A stretch of 64,000 nucleotides of DNA from Candidatus Methylophosphatis roskildensis (GTDB lineage Bacteria; Pseudomonadota; Gammaproteobacteria; Burkholderiales; Rhodocyclaceae), in NCBI GenBank assembly GCA_016708905.1, contig JADJEV010000004.1, positions 186,001 to 250,000 on the forward strand. Direction: 5' to 3'. This document shows positions 26,052 through 34,939 of this stretch, one piece after another; positions within the stretch are counted from its first letter, which is position 1, and each line of letters starts with the position of its first letter. Both the position numbers and the translations under genes were made by a program. The notes beneath the pieces were generated by a model, which did not search any database, was not told the DNA's origin, and saw only the letters and a list, made by a program, of their open reading frames with translations.

Positions 26052-27515
26052 GTGAGATACCACGATCTGCGCGATTTCATCGCGCAACTCGAAGCGCGCG
26101 GCGAATTGAAACGCATTGCGGTCGAAGTCGACCCGCGTCTCGAAATGACCGAGATCTGCGATCGCGTGTTGCGCGCGGGCGGCCCGGCGCTGCTGTTCGA
26201 GCGTCCGAAGGGGCATTCGATGCCGGTGCTCGGCAACCTGTTTGGCACGCCGAAACGCGTGGCGCTCGGCATGGGCGCCGAGGATACCGGCGCCTTGCGC
26301 GAGATCGGCCGCACGCTCTCCGCGCTCAAGGAGCCCGAGCCGCCGAAGGGCCTGCGCGACGCGTGGGACAAGCTGCCGCTGTTGAGGCAGGTGCTCAGCA
26401 TGGCGCCAAAAATCGTCTCGAGCGCGCCCTGCCAGCAGGTGGTATGGGAGGGCAAGGAGGTCGACCTTTCGCGGCTGCCGGTGCAGACCTGCTGGCCCGG
26501 CGATGCCGGCCCGCTGATCACCTGGGGACTCACCGTTACGCGCGGGCCATACAAGACGCGGCAGAACCTCGGCATCTATCGCCAGCAACTGCTCGGCCCC
26601 AACCGGATGATCATGCGCTGGCTCGCCCATCGCGGCGGCGCGCTGGATTTTCGCGACCACTGCGAGAAGTTTCCCGGCACGCCCTACCCGGTGTCGGTCG
26701 CGCTCGGTGCCGATCCGGCCACCATACTCGGCGCGGTCACGCCGGTGCCCGATACGCTGTCGGAATACCAGTTCGCCGGCCTGTTGCGCGGCGCCAGGAC
26801 CGAGCTCGTCAAATGCATCGGCAATGACTTGCAGGTGCCGGCCAGCGCCGAAATCGTGCTCGAAGGCGCGATCCATCCGGGCGACGAGGCGGAAGAAGGT
26901 CCGTTCGGCGATCACACGGGTTACTACAACGAGGTCGCGCGCTTTCCGGTATTCACCGTCGAACGGATCAGCATGCGGCGCAATCCGATCTATCACAGCA
27001 CCTATACCGGCAAGCCGCCCGACGAGCCGGCGATGCTCGGCGTGGCGCTCAACGAAGTGTTCGTGCCGCTGCTGCAGAAGCAGTTTCCCGAGATCGTCGA
27101 TTTCTACCTGCCGCCGGAGGGCTGTTCCTACCGCCTCGCGGTGGTGAGCCTCAGGAAGCAGTACCCGGGCCATGCCAAGCGGGTGATGTTCGGCATCTGG
27201 AGCTTTTTGCGGCAGTTCATGTACACCAAGCTCATCATCGTGGTCGATGACGACATCGAGATCCGTGACTGGAAGGAAGTCATCTGGGCGCTGACCACAC
27301 GCGTTGATGCTGCGCGGGATACACTGATCGCCGAGAACACGCCGATCGACTATCTGGATTTTGCCAGCCCGGTGGCGGGCCTCGGCAGCAAGATGGGCAT
27401 CGACGCCACCAGCAAGTGGCCGGGCGAGACCGCGCGCGACTGGGGTCGTCCCATCGCGATGGACGAGGCCGTCAGGCGGCGCGTCGACGCCATGTGGGCC
27501 GAATTCGGCCTCTGA
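26052..27515 (+). CDS. ubiD: 4-hydroxy-3-polyprenylbenzoate decarboxylase UbiD
   Basis: UbiD removes the carboxyl group of 4-hydroxy-3-polyprenylbenzoate in ubiquinone synthesis using prenylated FMN supplied by UbiX. The 487-residue protein has the family start RYHDLRDFIAQLEARGEL, the prFMN/metal-binding region (WGLTVTRGPYKTRQNLGIYR), and the catalytic acidic segment EAEEGPFGDHTGYY with Glu and Asp, read as HPGDEAEEGPFGDHTGYY in this protein. Start is GTG. It complements the ubiCA pair at 19898, though it is transcribed separately. Confidence 0.95.
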   Translation: MRYHDLRDFIAQLEARGELKRIAVEVDPRLEMTEICDRVLRAGGPALLFERPKGHSMPVLGNLFGTPKRVALGMGAEDTGALREIGRTLSALKEPEPPKGLRDAWDKLPLLRQVLSMAPKIVSSAPCQQVVWEGKEVDLSRLPVQTCWPGDAGPLITWGLTVTRGPYKTRQNLGIYRQQLLGPNRMIMRWLAHRGGALDFRDHCEKFPGTPYPVSVALGADPATILGAVTPVPDTLSEYQFAGLLRGARTELVKCIGNDLQVPASAEIVLEGAIHPGDEAEEGPFGDHTGYYNEVARFPVFTVERISMRRNPIYHSTYTGKPPDEPAMLGVALNEVFVPLLQKQFPEIVDFYLPPEGCSYRLAVVSLRKQYPGHAKRVMFGIWSFLRQFMYTKLIIVVDDDIEIRDWKEVIWALTTRVDAARDTLIAENTPIDYLDFASPVAGLGSKMGIDATSKWPGETARDWGRPIAMDEAVRRRVDAMWAEFGL

Positions 27516-27541
27516 AGAAAGAAACACGAAAGGAGCGAGCG

Positions 27542-27973
27542 ATGAATCTGGCGACACAGGGCGGCGTATCCGGCGAGGTGATCAATGTGCCCTCGGATGG
27601 CCTGATCAATCTGACCCACCTGATCTACGTGCTGCATGCGGCGTCGGTGGTCATCGGCATCGCCGGTTCGGCCACCGTGGTCGGCAGCTTCGTATTCGGT
27701 CTGCCCTCGATCGTTGCCGTGATCCTCAACTATGTGAAGCGCTCGGACGTGCGCGGCACCTATCTCGACAGCCATTTCAGTTGGCAGATCCGCACCTTCT
27801 GGTGGGCGGTGCTGTGGGGGCTGATCGCGCTGGCCATCACGCTGGTGCTGATAGTGAGCATCGTCGGCATCCTGGTCTATTGGTTGCCGATTGCGGTGGT
27901 CGGCATCTGGATCGGCTACCGCGTCATACGCGGCTGGCTGGCGCTGCGCGGCGCGCGCCCGATCGACGCCTGA
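27542..27973 (+). CDS. Small inner-membrane protein, DUF4870-like
   Basis: This 143-residue protein starts 27 bp after ubiD with a clear AAGGAG site. It has three hydrophobic segments (about residues 35-60, 88-112 and 112-130) and the short motif DSHFSWQIRTFWW between them, typical of DUF4870-type membrane proteins. Function is unknown. Its last 58 bases overlap the 3' end of the convergent patatin gene. Confidence 0.8.
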   Translation: MNLATQGGVSGEVINVPSDGLINLTHLIYVLHAASVVIGIAGSATVVGSFVFGLPSIVAVILNYVKRSDVRGTYLDSHFSWQIRTFWWAVLWGLIALAITLVLIVSIVGILVYWLPIAVVGIWIGYRVIRGWLALRGARPIDA

Positions 27974-30147
27974 AATTCGCCGTCGAAGCCCCCGGCGATG
28001 ACCTGCCTGGGAACTGTTCCTGCCAGTGCGTCGAGCAAGGCCTCGACCTGCGCGTTCTCGCCGCGCGCGATCCGGTCGAGCGCGGCGTCCATGTATAGCC
28101 GCGAAGCGCGCGACAAGGCCCAGCCAAGCGGCGGCTGCGCCTTCTCATCCTGGCTGGTTTCCAGGCACAGCCTCACGTAGACGGGCCGGATCTGCGCCCC
28201 ATCGGCGCCCTCGACAAGCTCGCTGGTACCGAGGGTTTGCACGCGCTCGCGGATCAAGCCATCGGTATAGCCGGTGCGCGCGGTGCGCGTTGCATAGAGC
28301 CCGAGCGGCGGGACAAGCAGATCGGGCACCCAGCGTATCGGTTCGCCGAACGGTTGCGGTTTGGCGAGATCGTGCTCGCAACTGCTGGCCTCGCCGGGAT
28401 CGTTGCGGATCGAGATGATGACCGGGCGGATCGGCTGCCCGGCCGCCTTTGCTGCAGCAATCACGCCATCGAGCACGTCGAGCGCGGTTGCGGTGCCGGC
28501 GTTCTCGAAGTAGCCGCCGTCAACCACGTGAGCGAAGGCCTTGCCGCCGGATTCCAGTGTCGCGGCCGGGCTGATGAACGGAAATCGCGCGCTCAGGTGG
28601 ATCGCGGAAATCAGCGGCATGTCGCGGCGATCCTGCTGGCGTTCGGGACCGGTCACGTCGTACAGGTCGTGGGCGTCGGGAAAGCGCATGCCGTCGATGC
28701 GCACGTTCGATCCGATGATGCGCTGCCCGCTTTCCGCGAGGGTGCCATTGATGAACAGGGCTGGAGTCGACGCACTGCCCGGCAGGTCGTGCCATAGCGA
28801 CTGGGTCGGGCGGCTCAGGGTGTCCCGACGATCCGGGAACAGGCGGCCCCAGTCGTCCTCCGCGGCGTGCTCCATCGCCAGCGCGCGATCCCATGCGTTG
28901 ATCGGCACGGGCAGGAAGCGCTGGAGCAGATCGGCGTACAGCAGGGCGGCCAGATTCGGTGCCAGGTAGTCGTTGCCAAACAGTGCGACGCCGCAGGCGC
29001 GCCAGCCGCTCGCCGGACGCTTGTCAAGCGTGCAGGCGGGCAGCTCGCCTGGCGCGGTCTGGGCGATCATCGCGGCGAACGCGGAACTGCCCACCGCGCC
29101 GCCCGAAACGCCGCTCAGCGCATAGAGATGCCGCAGGAATCCCGGCGCCGTGCGGTTTCTCGCTGCGCTGCGCTCCTCGATCGCACCGAGCAGTCCTGCG
29201 GTCCAGTAGGCGGCACGGACGCCGCCGCCTTCCGCCGCGACGATGATCAGGGGCAGCGGTTGGCCGGCGGCTTCGCCTCGCTGCGACGCCCATGACCCGA
29301 AATGGGTGGGCAGGTCGGGCCGCGCGGCGACCGCTGCGGCCTCGCGGCGTACGCCGTGGTTGTCGTTGAACGGACTCACCAGTACGAGCAGGATCAGCAT
29401 CACCATGCCGAGGGCGGGCAGGCGCAACAGATGGCCAAGAAACAGGATGGCGAAGTTCAGGAATACCACCCAGGCGGCGAGGGCGAGCTGCAGTATCGCC
29501 AGCGCGCCGACGATGCGTGGCAGCGTCACCGGCCACAGCAGGAACGCCCACATCAGTACCAGCGATACCAGCAGCGAAACGGCGAGAACACCAAACGGCG
29601 CGCTGCGCAGCGACACCGTCCGGGGTTCCGAGGGGCCGCTGCGATCGCACTCTCGGAGCAGGTGCTGGAACCATGCGCGGCGCTTGATGCAGAACACCAG
29701 CAGCGCTGCGCCGAGCGCGAAATGCACGAGCGCGAAATACCAGTCACCGACCAATACGGCGCTGAAGCCCACGCCGGTGACCGCGACTACGCCCATCAGG
29801 CGAGGAAGCCATTCGCGCAGGCACTGCAGCCACGCGCTTTGCTCCAGAGGCGCCGCGCCGCGGCTGTCGCGTACGGCGAGCAGCGCGCGCGAGCAGTACC
29901 AGACGGCCAGTCCCCAGATCGCCGAAGACCCCAGCAGACTCGCGTGGTTGGCCAGTCGCAGTCCTGGCGATTGATCCTCCCCCAGCCAGCGCACCATTTC
30001 CCGCCCCTGCGGCAGGACCACGATGAAGCCCAGGCCGAACAGCAGCAACCAGGGTGCCGCGCCGGTGCGCTGCACGACGTGAAACACGTCGAGCACATAG
30101 CGCAATCCGTCGTACCAGCGGCGCTGGACGATTCTTCCGAGGTTCAT
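27916..30147 (-). CDS. Membrane-bound patatin-like phospholipase
   Basis: This 743-residue protein has an N-terminal half with about seven hydrophobic segments (residues 30-270) and a patatin domain after it. The oxyanion motif is AAEGGGVRAAYW (near residue 303), the nucleophile Ser is in LSGVSGGAVG (near residue 347), and the catalytic Asp is in VVDGGYFENAG (near residue 541), so the Ser-Asp dyad is intact. It should hydrolyse membrane lipids at the inner membrane. The C-terminal 19 residues are encoded over the end of the convergent DUF4870-like gene. Confidence 0.87.
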   Translation of the reverse strand: MNLGRIVQRRWYDGLRYVLDVFHVVQRTGAAPWLLLFGLGFIVVLPQGREMVRWLGEDQSPGLRLANHASLLGSSAIWGLAVWYCSRALLAVRDSRGAAPLEQSAWLQCLREWLPRLMGVVAVTGVGFSAVLVGDWYFALVHFALGAALLVFCIKRRAWFQHLLRECDRSGPSEPRTVSLRSAPFGVLAVSLLVSLVLMWAFLLWPVTLPRIVGALAILQLALAAWVVFLNFAILFLGHLLRLPALGMVMLILLVLVSPFNDNHGVRREAAAVAARPDLPTHFGSWASQRGEAAGQPLPLIIVAAEGGGVRAAYWTAGLLGAIEERSAARNRTAPGFLRHLYALSGVSGGAVGSSAFAAMIAQTAPGELPACTLDKRPASGWRACGVALFGNDYLAPNLAALLYADLLQRFLPVPINAWDRALAMEHAAEDDWGRLFPDRRDTLSRPTQSLWHDLPGSASTPALFINGTLAESGQRIIGSNVRIDGMRFPDAHDLYDVTGPERQQDRRDMPLISAIHLSARFPFISPAATLESGGKAFAHVVDGGYFENAGTATALDVLDGVIAAAKAAGQPIRPVIISIRNDPGEASSCEHDLAKPQPFGEPIRWVPDLLVPPLGLYATRTARTGYTDGLIRERVQTLGTSELVEGADGAQIRPVYVRLCLETSQDEKAQPPLGWALSRASRLYMDAALDRIARGENAQVEALLDALAGTVPRQVIAGGFDGEFQASIGRAPRSASQPRMTR

Positions 30148-30238
30148 GTTGGCAGCCGGTGTTTGGCGTGAATGTCGTGAGAGGGGCGTGCCGCGATGCT
30201 ACGCAGGTGGCTGGCTGTCTGCCAATATGCCAAAGGGC

Positions 30239-31714
30239 TTAGTCCGCTTTGCTCGGTGGGGAAGGAACGTAAACGGAGCGATTGACCACCCAATCGACCA
30301 GCGCGTCCTGCGCTGCCCGCGTGGCGCCTGAATTGGCGTGGTTGACCAGCCACACCACGACGTGGCGGCGGCCGCTGCGATCGAGCACGTAACCGGCCAC
30401 ACAGCGCACGCCGTCGAGCGTGCCGCCCTTGAGGTGAGCGCGGCCGCTCGCGTTGTTGCCATTGTCATTGCCGCGCTTTTTCAGGGTGCCGTCCACGCCG
30501 AATACCGGCAGCGACGAAATAAATTCCGGCATGGTCGGGCTCGCCCAGGCGAACAGCAACAGCCGCCCCAGACTCTCGGCGCTGATGCGTTCGCGCCGCG
30601 ATAGGCCCGAGCCGTTGTCCAATACCAGTTCGGGCATCGACAGATCGCGGCTCTTCAGCCAGGCGCGGATTGCCACCTCGCCGTCGGCTTCCCGCACCGG
30701 AGCGTGGCCGGCGGCAGCGCCGAGCGTCAGGAAAAGCTGCCGGGCCATCACGTTGTTCGACCACTTGTTGATGTCGCGGATCTGGTCGGCCAGCGGCGGC
30801 GATTCGTGAGTCGAAAAGAGGCGCGCGGCTGCCGGCACCGCGCCGTCGCGCACCCGCCCACCGATGCTGCCGCCCAGTTCGCGCCACAGCTCGCGCACCA
30901 GCGCGTCGGCATAGTCGCGGTGGTCGAGCGGGGCGAGGCTCCAGGTCTTTTCGCCGCAACTGGTCGGGTAGGTGCCGGTCAAGGTCAGGCGGGCGCGGCC
31001 GCCGTGAGTGGCCAGATCGTAGCGCAGGCCGCCGCGCCAGTTGTCGCATCCGCCGTCGATCGGCTTGACCAGACTCAGCACGTCGAGCGGCGCGAGCGGG
31101 GGTTCGACCAAAACGGCGACACGCTGTGCCTCCGGCACGAAAGTCAGTTGCTGTGCCTTGAAGTTGAGCAGCATGGCATCCGGAATCACGTTGTAAGCTC
31201 GCAACGGCTGGCCGTCGAATTCGCCCGGGTCGGGCGTGCCGAGCTCGAACAGCGAGCGGTCGAGCACGATGTCGCCGCGAATCTCGCGCAGGCCTCGCGC
31301 GCGCATTTCGCGCAGCCACAACCAGAGCGCATCGATGGTCAGCTTCGGGTCGCCGCTGCCGCGCAGGTATAGGTCGCCGGCAAGTACGCCATCGGCCGGT
31401 GTGCTGGCGACGAGTGCCTCGGTCTTCCAGGTGTGGGCGGGGCCGAGCAGGTCGAGCGCCGCGCTCGTGGTCAGCAGCTTCATGACCGATGCCGGATTCA
31501 TCGGCACGCCCGCGTTATGTCTGAGGCTGGGATTCGCGCTGCCCACCTCCTGCACGTACGCGCCGGACGCCGATATCGGTACCCCGGCGTCGCGCAGCGC
31601 CTGCAGCACGGGGGGCGGCAGGCCCGGATCGGCATGGGCGCGGGTCGCGCAATCGAACAGTGTCAGCGCGAGCAGGCAAAGCAGGGCAAGCGAAGGCGAG
31701 CGCAGCAGAGTCAT
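30239..31714 (-). CDS. dacB: D-alanyl-D-alanine carboxypeptidase/endopeptidase, PBP4 type
   Basis: This 491-residue periplasmic peptidoglycan hydrolase has a signal peptide (about residues 1-28, ending RAHA) and the three penicillin-binding motifs: SVMK near residue 77, SNN near residue 319 and KGG (in place of KTG) in LKGGTLDGV near residue 425. A large insert between motifs 1 and 2 is typical of class C PBP4. It is divergent from tpiA. Confidence 0.92.
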   Translation of the reverse strand: MTLLRSPSLALLCLLALTLFDCATRAHADPGLPPPVLQALRDAGVPISASGAYVQEVGSANPSLRHNAGVPMNPASVMKLLTTSAALDLLGPAHTWKTEALVASTPADGVLAGDLYLRGSGDPKLTIDALWLWLREMRARGLREIRGDIVLDRSLFELGTPDPGEFDGQPLRAYNVIPDAMLLNFKAQQLTFVPEAQRVAVLVEPPLAPLDVLSLVKPIDGGCDNWRGGLRYDLATHGGRARLTLTGTYPTSCGEKTWSLAPLDHRDYADALVRELWRELGGSIGGRVRDGAVPAAARLFSTHESPPLADQIRDINKWSNNVMARQLFLTLGAAAGHAPVREADGEVAIRAWLKSRDLSMPELVLDNGSGLSRRERISAESLGRLLLFAWASPTMPEFISSLPVFGVDGTLKKRGNDNGNNASGRAHLKGGTLDGVRCVAGYVLDRSGRRHVVVWLVNHANSGATRAAQDALVDWVVNRSVYVPSPPSKAD

Positions 31715-31884
31715 CGGGCGTTCTCGAAGTGCGTTCGGCCGATTCTATCCCGTATGTTCGACCTCGCCGCCGAGGATGAATTGGCGAGAACTGGCAGAAC
31801 CGCCGTCCCGGAATTGCGACTAGCCGATAGGTGCCTTGCGATTGCACGGCACTCGCTGATCGAGCCGGGCGAATCAGATGCGAA

Positions 31885-31914
31885 TTGACCGGATCCGCCC
31901 CCAACCGCTAAAAT
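31885..31914 (+). promoter_or_regulatory. Probable sigma-70 promoter for tpiA
   Basis: TTGACC at 31885-31890 and TAAAAT at 31909-31914 are separated by 18 bp, about 30 bp before the tpiA ATG. It could drive tpiA-secG and possibly contribute to transcription further down. Confidence 0.65.
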
Positions 31915-31944
31915 CATCGACTTTTCCCATCACGGAGCGCCGAG

Positions 31945-32706
31945 ATGAACGCACAACGTACGCCGCTGGTTGCCGGAAACTGGAAGATGCATGGTTCGCT
32001 CGAAGCGAACGCGGCCCTGCTGGCCGAAGTCGTCAAGGGTGCGGCGGTGTTTGGTCGGGGGCAGGTGGCGGTTTGCGTGCCATTCCCGTATCTCGCGCAG
32101 GCGCAGTCCCTGTTGGCAGCAACGCCGATTAGCTGGGGGTCGCAGAACGTCAGCCAGCATACGCATGGAGCATACACCGGCGAAGTGTCGTGCGCGATGT
32201 TGAAGGATTTCGGATGCCGCTACGCGATCGTCGGGCATTCCGAGCGTCGGGCCCTGTACAGCGAGGACGATGCGCTGATCGCCGCGAAAACGGCCGCTGC
32301 GCTGGCCGCCGGCCTGACACCGATCGTCTGCGTTGGTGAATCGCTGGCAGAGCGCGAATCCGGCGTTACGGCCGAGGTCGTGCGGCGTCAGCTTGCTGCG
32401 GTGATCGATGTGGTGGGTGCGAGTGGGGTCGCAAAATCCGTCATCGCCTATGAGCCGGTGTGGGCGATCGGTACCGGCAAGACCGCATCCCCGGCTCAGG
32501 CGCAGGAAGTGCACGCCTTGATTCGCGCCCAGGTGGCGCAGACCGATGCCGGTGTCGCCCAGGGCGTGCGGATCCTTTACGGCGGCAGTGTCAAGGGGTC
32601 GAATGCGCGCGAGCTGTTTGCGCAATCCGACATCGATGGCGGTCTGATCGGCGGCGCGGCGCTAGTGGCGCAGGACTTTCTGGCAATCTGCGCTGCGGCC
32701 AACTGA
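31945..32706 (+). CDS. tpiA: Triosephosphate isomerase
   Basis: TpiA interconverts dihydroxyacetone phosphate and glyceraldehyde 3-phosphate in the cytoplasm. The 253-residue protein has the substrate Lys in AGNWKMHG, the catalytic His in GHSERR (near residue 98), the catalytic Glu in YEPVWAIGTGK (near residue 170) and the phosphate-binding YGGSVKG. In betaproteobacteria tpiA commonly precedes secG and the nuo operon, as here. Confidence 0.97.
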   Translation: MNAQRTPLVAGNWKMHGSLEANAALLAEVVKGAAVFGRGQVAVCVPFPYLAQAQSLLAATPISWGSQNVSQHTHGAYTGEVSCAMLKDFGCRYAIVGHSERRALYSEDDALIAAKTAAALAAGLTPIVCVGESLAERESGVTAEVVRRQLAAVIDVVGASGVAKSVIAYEPVWAIGTGKTASPAQAQEVHALIRAQVAQTDAGVAQGVRILYGGSVKGSNARELFAQSDIDGGLIGGAALVAQDFLAICAAAN

Positions 32707-32771
32707 TCGCGCTGAACGCGCAATAGCAGGTTTTTTTGAACGGGTGCCGTGCATCCGCAAAGGCGACAGGA

Positions 32772-33179
32772 ATGGAATTCGCGTTTCCCCTGATCTTGAC
32801 GATTCACGTGATCGCCGGGCTGGCTGTGATCGGGCTGGTCTTGATGCAGCATGGCAAGGGTGCCGACATGGGCGCGGCGTTCGGTAGCGGCTCGTCGGGA
32901 AGCCTGTTTGGTGCTTCCGGGTCGGCGAACTTTCTTTCGCGCACCACGGGCGTTCTGGCCACGGTGTTCTTCCTCACCAGCCTGGGGCTCTCTCACCTCG
33001 CCAGCAGTCGTCCGAAAGCCGGCGGCAGCGTGATGGACAGGTTGCCGGCCCAAACCGCGCCGGCCGATTCGAAGGCTGCCGAGGTGCCGGTTTCGCCGAC
33101 ATCGGGTGCCGCGCCGGCGCAACCGGCGGGGTCGACTCCACTTCCAGGTGATCTGAAGTCGAAGGAGATCCCGAAATAG
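32772..33179 (+). CDS. secG: Protein translocase subunit SecG
   Basis: SecG assists the SecYEG channel. The 135-residue protein has two membrane helices (about residues 3-22 and 55-75) around the conserved loop GKGADMGAAFGSGSSGSLFG, and a Pro/Ala-rich cytoplasmic tail. ATG 32772 is preceded by GACAGGA; the frame is open to 32736 but the leader lacks family similarity. Confidence 0.93.
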   Translation: MEFAFPLILTIHVIAGLAVIGLVLMQHGKGADMGAAFGSGSSGSLFGASGSANFLSRTTGVLATVFFLTSLGLSHLASSRPKAGGSVMDRLPAQTAPADSKAAEVPVSPTSGAAPAQPAGSTPLPGDLKSKEIPK

Positions 33180-33257
33180 ATCGCTGATCGGCGCGAAGGG
33201 CCGCGTCCGAATTGGGAACTGAGGGCAGCGGAGCTTTTCCGCAGAGCAGCAACGTCG

Positions 33258-33263
33258 TATAAT
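33258..33263 (+). promoter_or_regulatory. -10 box upstream of tRNA-Leu
   Basis: TATAAT, 23 bp before the mature tRNA, with a GC-rich discriminator (CGCGCC) just downstream. The -35 is poor (GCTTTT or TTTTCC region). It probably drives the tRNA and may also feed into nuoA. Confidence 0.55.
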
Positions 33264-33286
33264 TCGCGCCGATCCGCTACACCCGT

Positions 33287-33371
33287 GCCGACGTGGTGAA
33301 ATTGGTAGACACGCTATCTTGAGGGGGTAGTGGCGAAAGCTGTGCGAGTTCGAGTCTCGCCGTCGGCACCA
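33287..33371 (+). tRNA. tRNA-Leu (anticodon GAG)
   Basis: The acceptor stem GCCGACG pairs with CGTCGGC, followed by ACCA encoded in the DNA. The anticodon stem CTATC/GGTAG encloses TTGAGGG with GAG at 33321-33323, reading CUC and CUU. The long variable arm (TGGCGAAAGCTGT region) and the GTTCGAGTC T-arm fit a class II leucine tRNA. Total length is 85 bases. Confidence 0.97.
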
Positions 33372-33458
33372 GGATTACGGGCGGTTCGCAATCACGGACA
33401 GTAGTTCTCAGCCGGTCAAAGGGGCCGGCTGACATAGAGGAAAAGACCGGCGACAACC

Positions 33459-33815
33459 ATGTTGGAGAACTACTTTCCCGTACTGCTTTTCATCCTGGTT
33501 GGCCTCGCCTTCGGTTGTGTCCCGGTGCTCCTCGGCCGGCTGATCGCCCCTTACAAGCCGGATTCCGAAAAGCTCTCGCCTTACGAATGCGGCTTCGAGG
33601 CCTTCGAAGATGCGCGCATGAAGTTCGATGTGCGCTATTACCTCGTTGCCATCCTGTTCATTCTGTTCGATCTGGAAATCGCCTTCCTGTTCCCGTGGGC
33701 TATCGTGCTCAAGGAAATCGGCATGTTCGGTTTCGTATCGATGATGGTTTTTCTCGGCATTCTCGTCGTGGGTTTCATCTACGAATGGATGAAAGGCGCG
33801 CTGGAGTGGGAGTGA
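33459..33815 (+). CDS. nuoA: NADH-quinone oxidoreductase subunit A
   Basis: This 118-residue subunit of complex I has three membrane helices and the conserved loop PYKPDSEKLSPYECGFEAFE with the redox-sensitive Cys, then FDVRYYLVAILFILFDLEIAF. It is the first gene of the 14-gene nuo operon, 87 bp after the tRNA. ATG is preceded by GAGGAAAAGACCGGCGACAACC. Confidence 0.97.
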   Translation: MLENYFPVLLFILVGLAFGCVPVLLGRLIAPYKPDSEKLSPYECGFEAFEDARMKFDVRYYLVAILFILFDLEIAFLFPWAIVLKEIGMFGFVSMMVFLGILVVGFIYEWMKGALEWE

Positions 33816-33852
33816 ATCGCATCGGGCCGCACGCAGGTCCTGGGGGAGTCGC

Positions 33853-34329
33853 ATGAGCATCGAAGGCGTCCTGCAGGAAGGGTTCGTCACCACCACGCTC
33901 GACAAGGTCATCAACTGGACGCGCACCGGTTCACTCTGGCCGATGACCTTCGGGCTGGCGTGCTGCGCGATCGAAATGATCCACGCCGGCTGCTCCCGCT
34001 ACGATCTCGACCGTTTCGGCATCGTGTTTCGGCCCAGCCCGCGCCAGTCTGATCTGATGGTCGTGGCGGGCACGCTGTGCAACAAAATGGCGCCTGCCAT
34101 GCGCAAGGTATATGACCAGATGCCGGAGCCGCGCTGGGTGGTGTCGATGGGTTCGTGCGCCAACGGCGGCGGCTATTACCACTACTCGTACTCCGTGGTG
34201 CGCGGCTGCGATCGCATCGTTCCGGTGGATGTCTATGTGCCGGGCTGTCCGCCGACCGCCGAGGCACTGCTCTACGGCCTCGTCCAGTTGCAGAACAAGA
34301 TCAAGCGCACCAACACCATCGCCCGCTGA
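33853..34329 (+). CDS. nuoB: NADH-quinone oxidoreductase subunit B
   Basis: NuoB holds the N2 [4Fe-4S] cluster that passes electrons to quinone. The 158-residue protein has all four ligands: the adjacent pair in ACCAIEM, GSCANGGGYYH and VPGCPPT. GGGGGAG precedes the ATG. Confidence 0.97.
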   Translation: MSIEGVLQEGFVTTTLDKVINWTRTGSLWPMTFGLACCAIEMIHAGCSRYDLDRFGIVFRPSPRQSDLMVVAGTLCNKMAPAMRKVYDQMPEPRWVVSMGSCANGGGYYHYSYSVVRGCDRIVPVDVYVPGCPPTAEALLYGLVQLQNKIKRTNTIAR

Positions 34330-34333
34330 ATTC

Positions 34334-34939
34334 ATGAGCACAAGACTGGAACGCCTGTCCGACACCTTGCGCAACGTGCTCGGTGCCCGTATCGACAAGC
34401 TGGTGGTCGATCGTGGGGAAGTGTCCATCGAAGTCGCCGCCGTCAATGTGATCGAGACGGCACGCCTGCTGCGCGACAACGACGAACTGCACTTCGAGCA
34501 GTTGATGGACACTTGCGGCGTCGATTACCGGGATTATGGCGATGGGATTTGGCGGGGCCCGCGGTTTGCCGCGGTCAGTCAGCTTCTCTCGGTATCAAAG
34601 AACTGGCGCGTGCGCCTGCGGGTTTTTGCGCCGGACGACGGTTTTCCCGTCGTCCCGACACTGACCCAGATCTGGCCGTCGGCCAACTGGTTCGAACGCG
34701 AAGCCTTCGATCTCTTCGGGATCATGTTCTCCGGCCATCCCGATCTGCGCCGAATACTCACTGACTACGGTTTCGTCGGCCATCCATTCCGCAAGGATTT
34801 CCCGATTTCGGGGTATGTCGAGATGCGATATGACCCGGATCAAGGCCGGGTCATCTATCAGCCGGTTACCATCGAGCCACGCGAGAACACGCCGCGGATC
34901 ATCCGCGAAGAGAATTTCGGAAACGTCGGCAATGGCTGA
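34334..34939 (+). CDS. nuoC: NADH-quinone oxidoreductase subunit C
   Basis: This 201-residue peripheral-arm subunit has the 30-kDa signature WFEREAFDLFGIMFSGHPDL and ends in the typical Pro-rich tail. The start at ATG 34334, four bases after the nuoB stop, gives the usual length; the longer open frame within nuoB is not coding for this protein. It overlaps nuoD by 8 bp. Confidence 0.96.
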   Translation: MSTRLERLSDTLRNVLGARIDKLVVDRGEVSIEVAAVNVIETARLLRDNDELHFEQLMDTCGVDYRDYGDGIWRGPRFAAVSQLLSVSKNWRVRLRVFAPDDGFPVVPTLTQIWPSANWFEREAFDLFGIMFSGHPDLRRILTDYGFVGHPFRKDFPISGYVEMRYDPDQGRVIYQPVTIEPRENTPRIIREENFGNVGNG

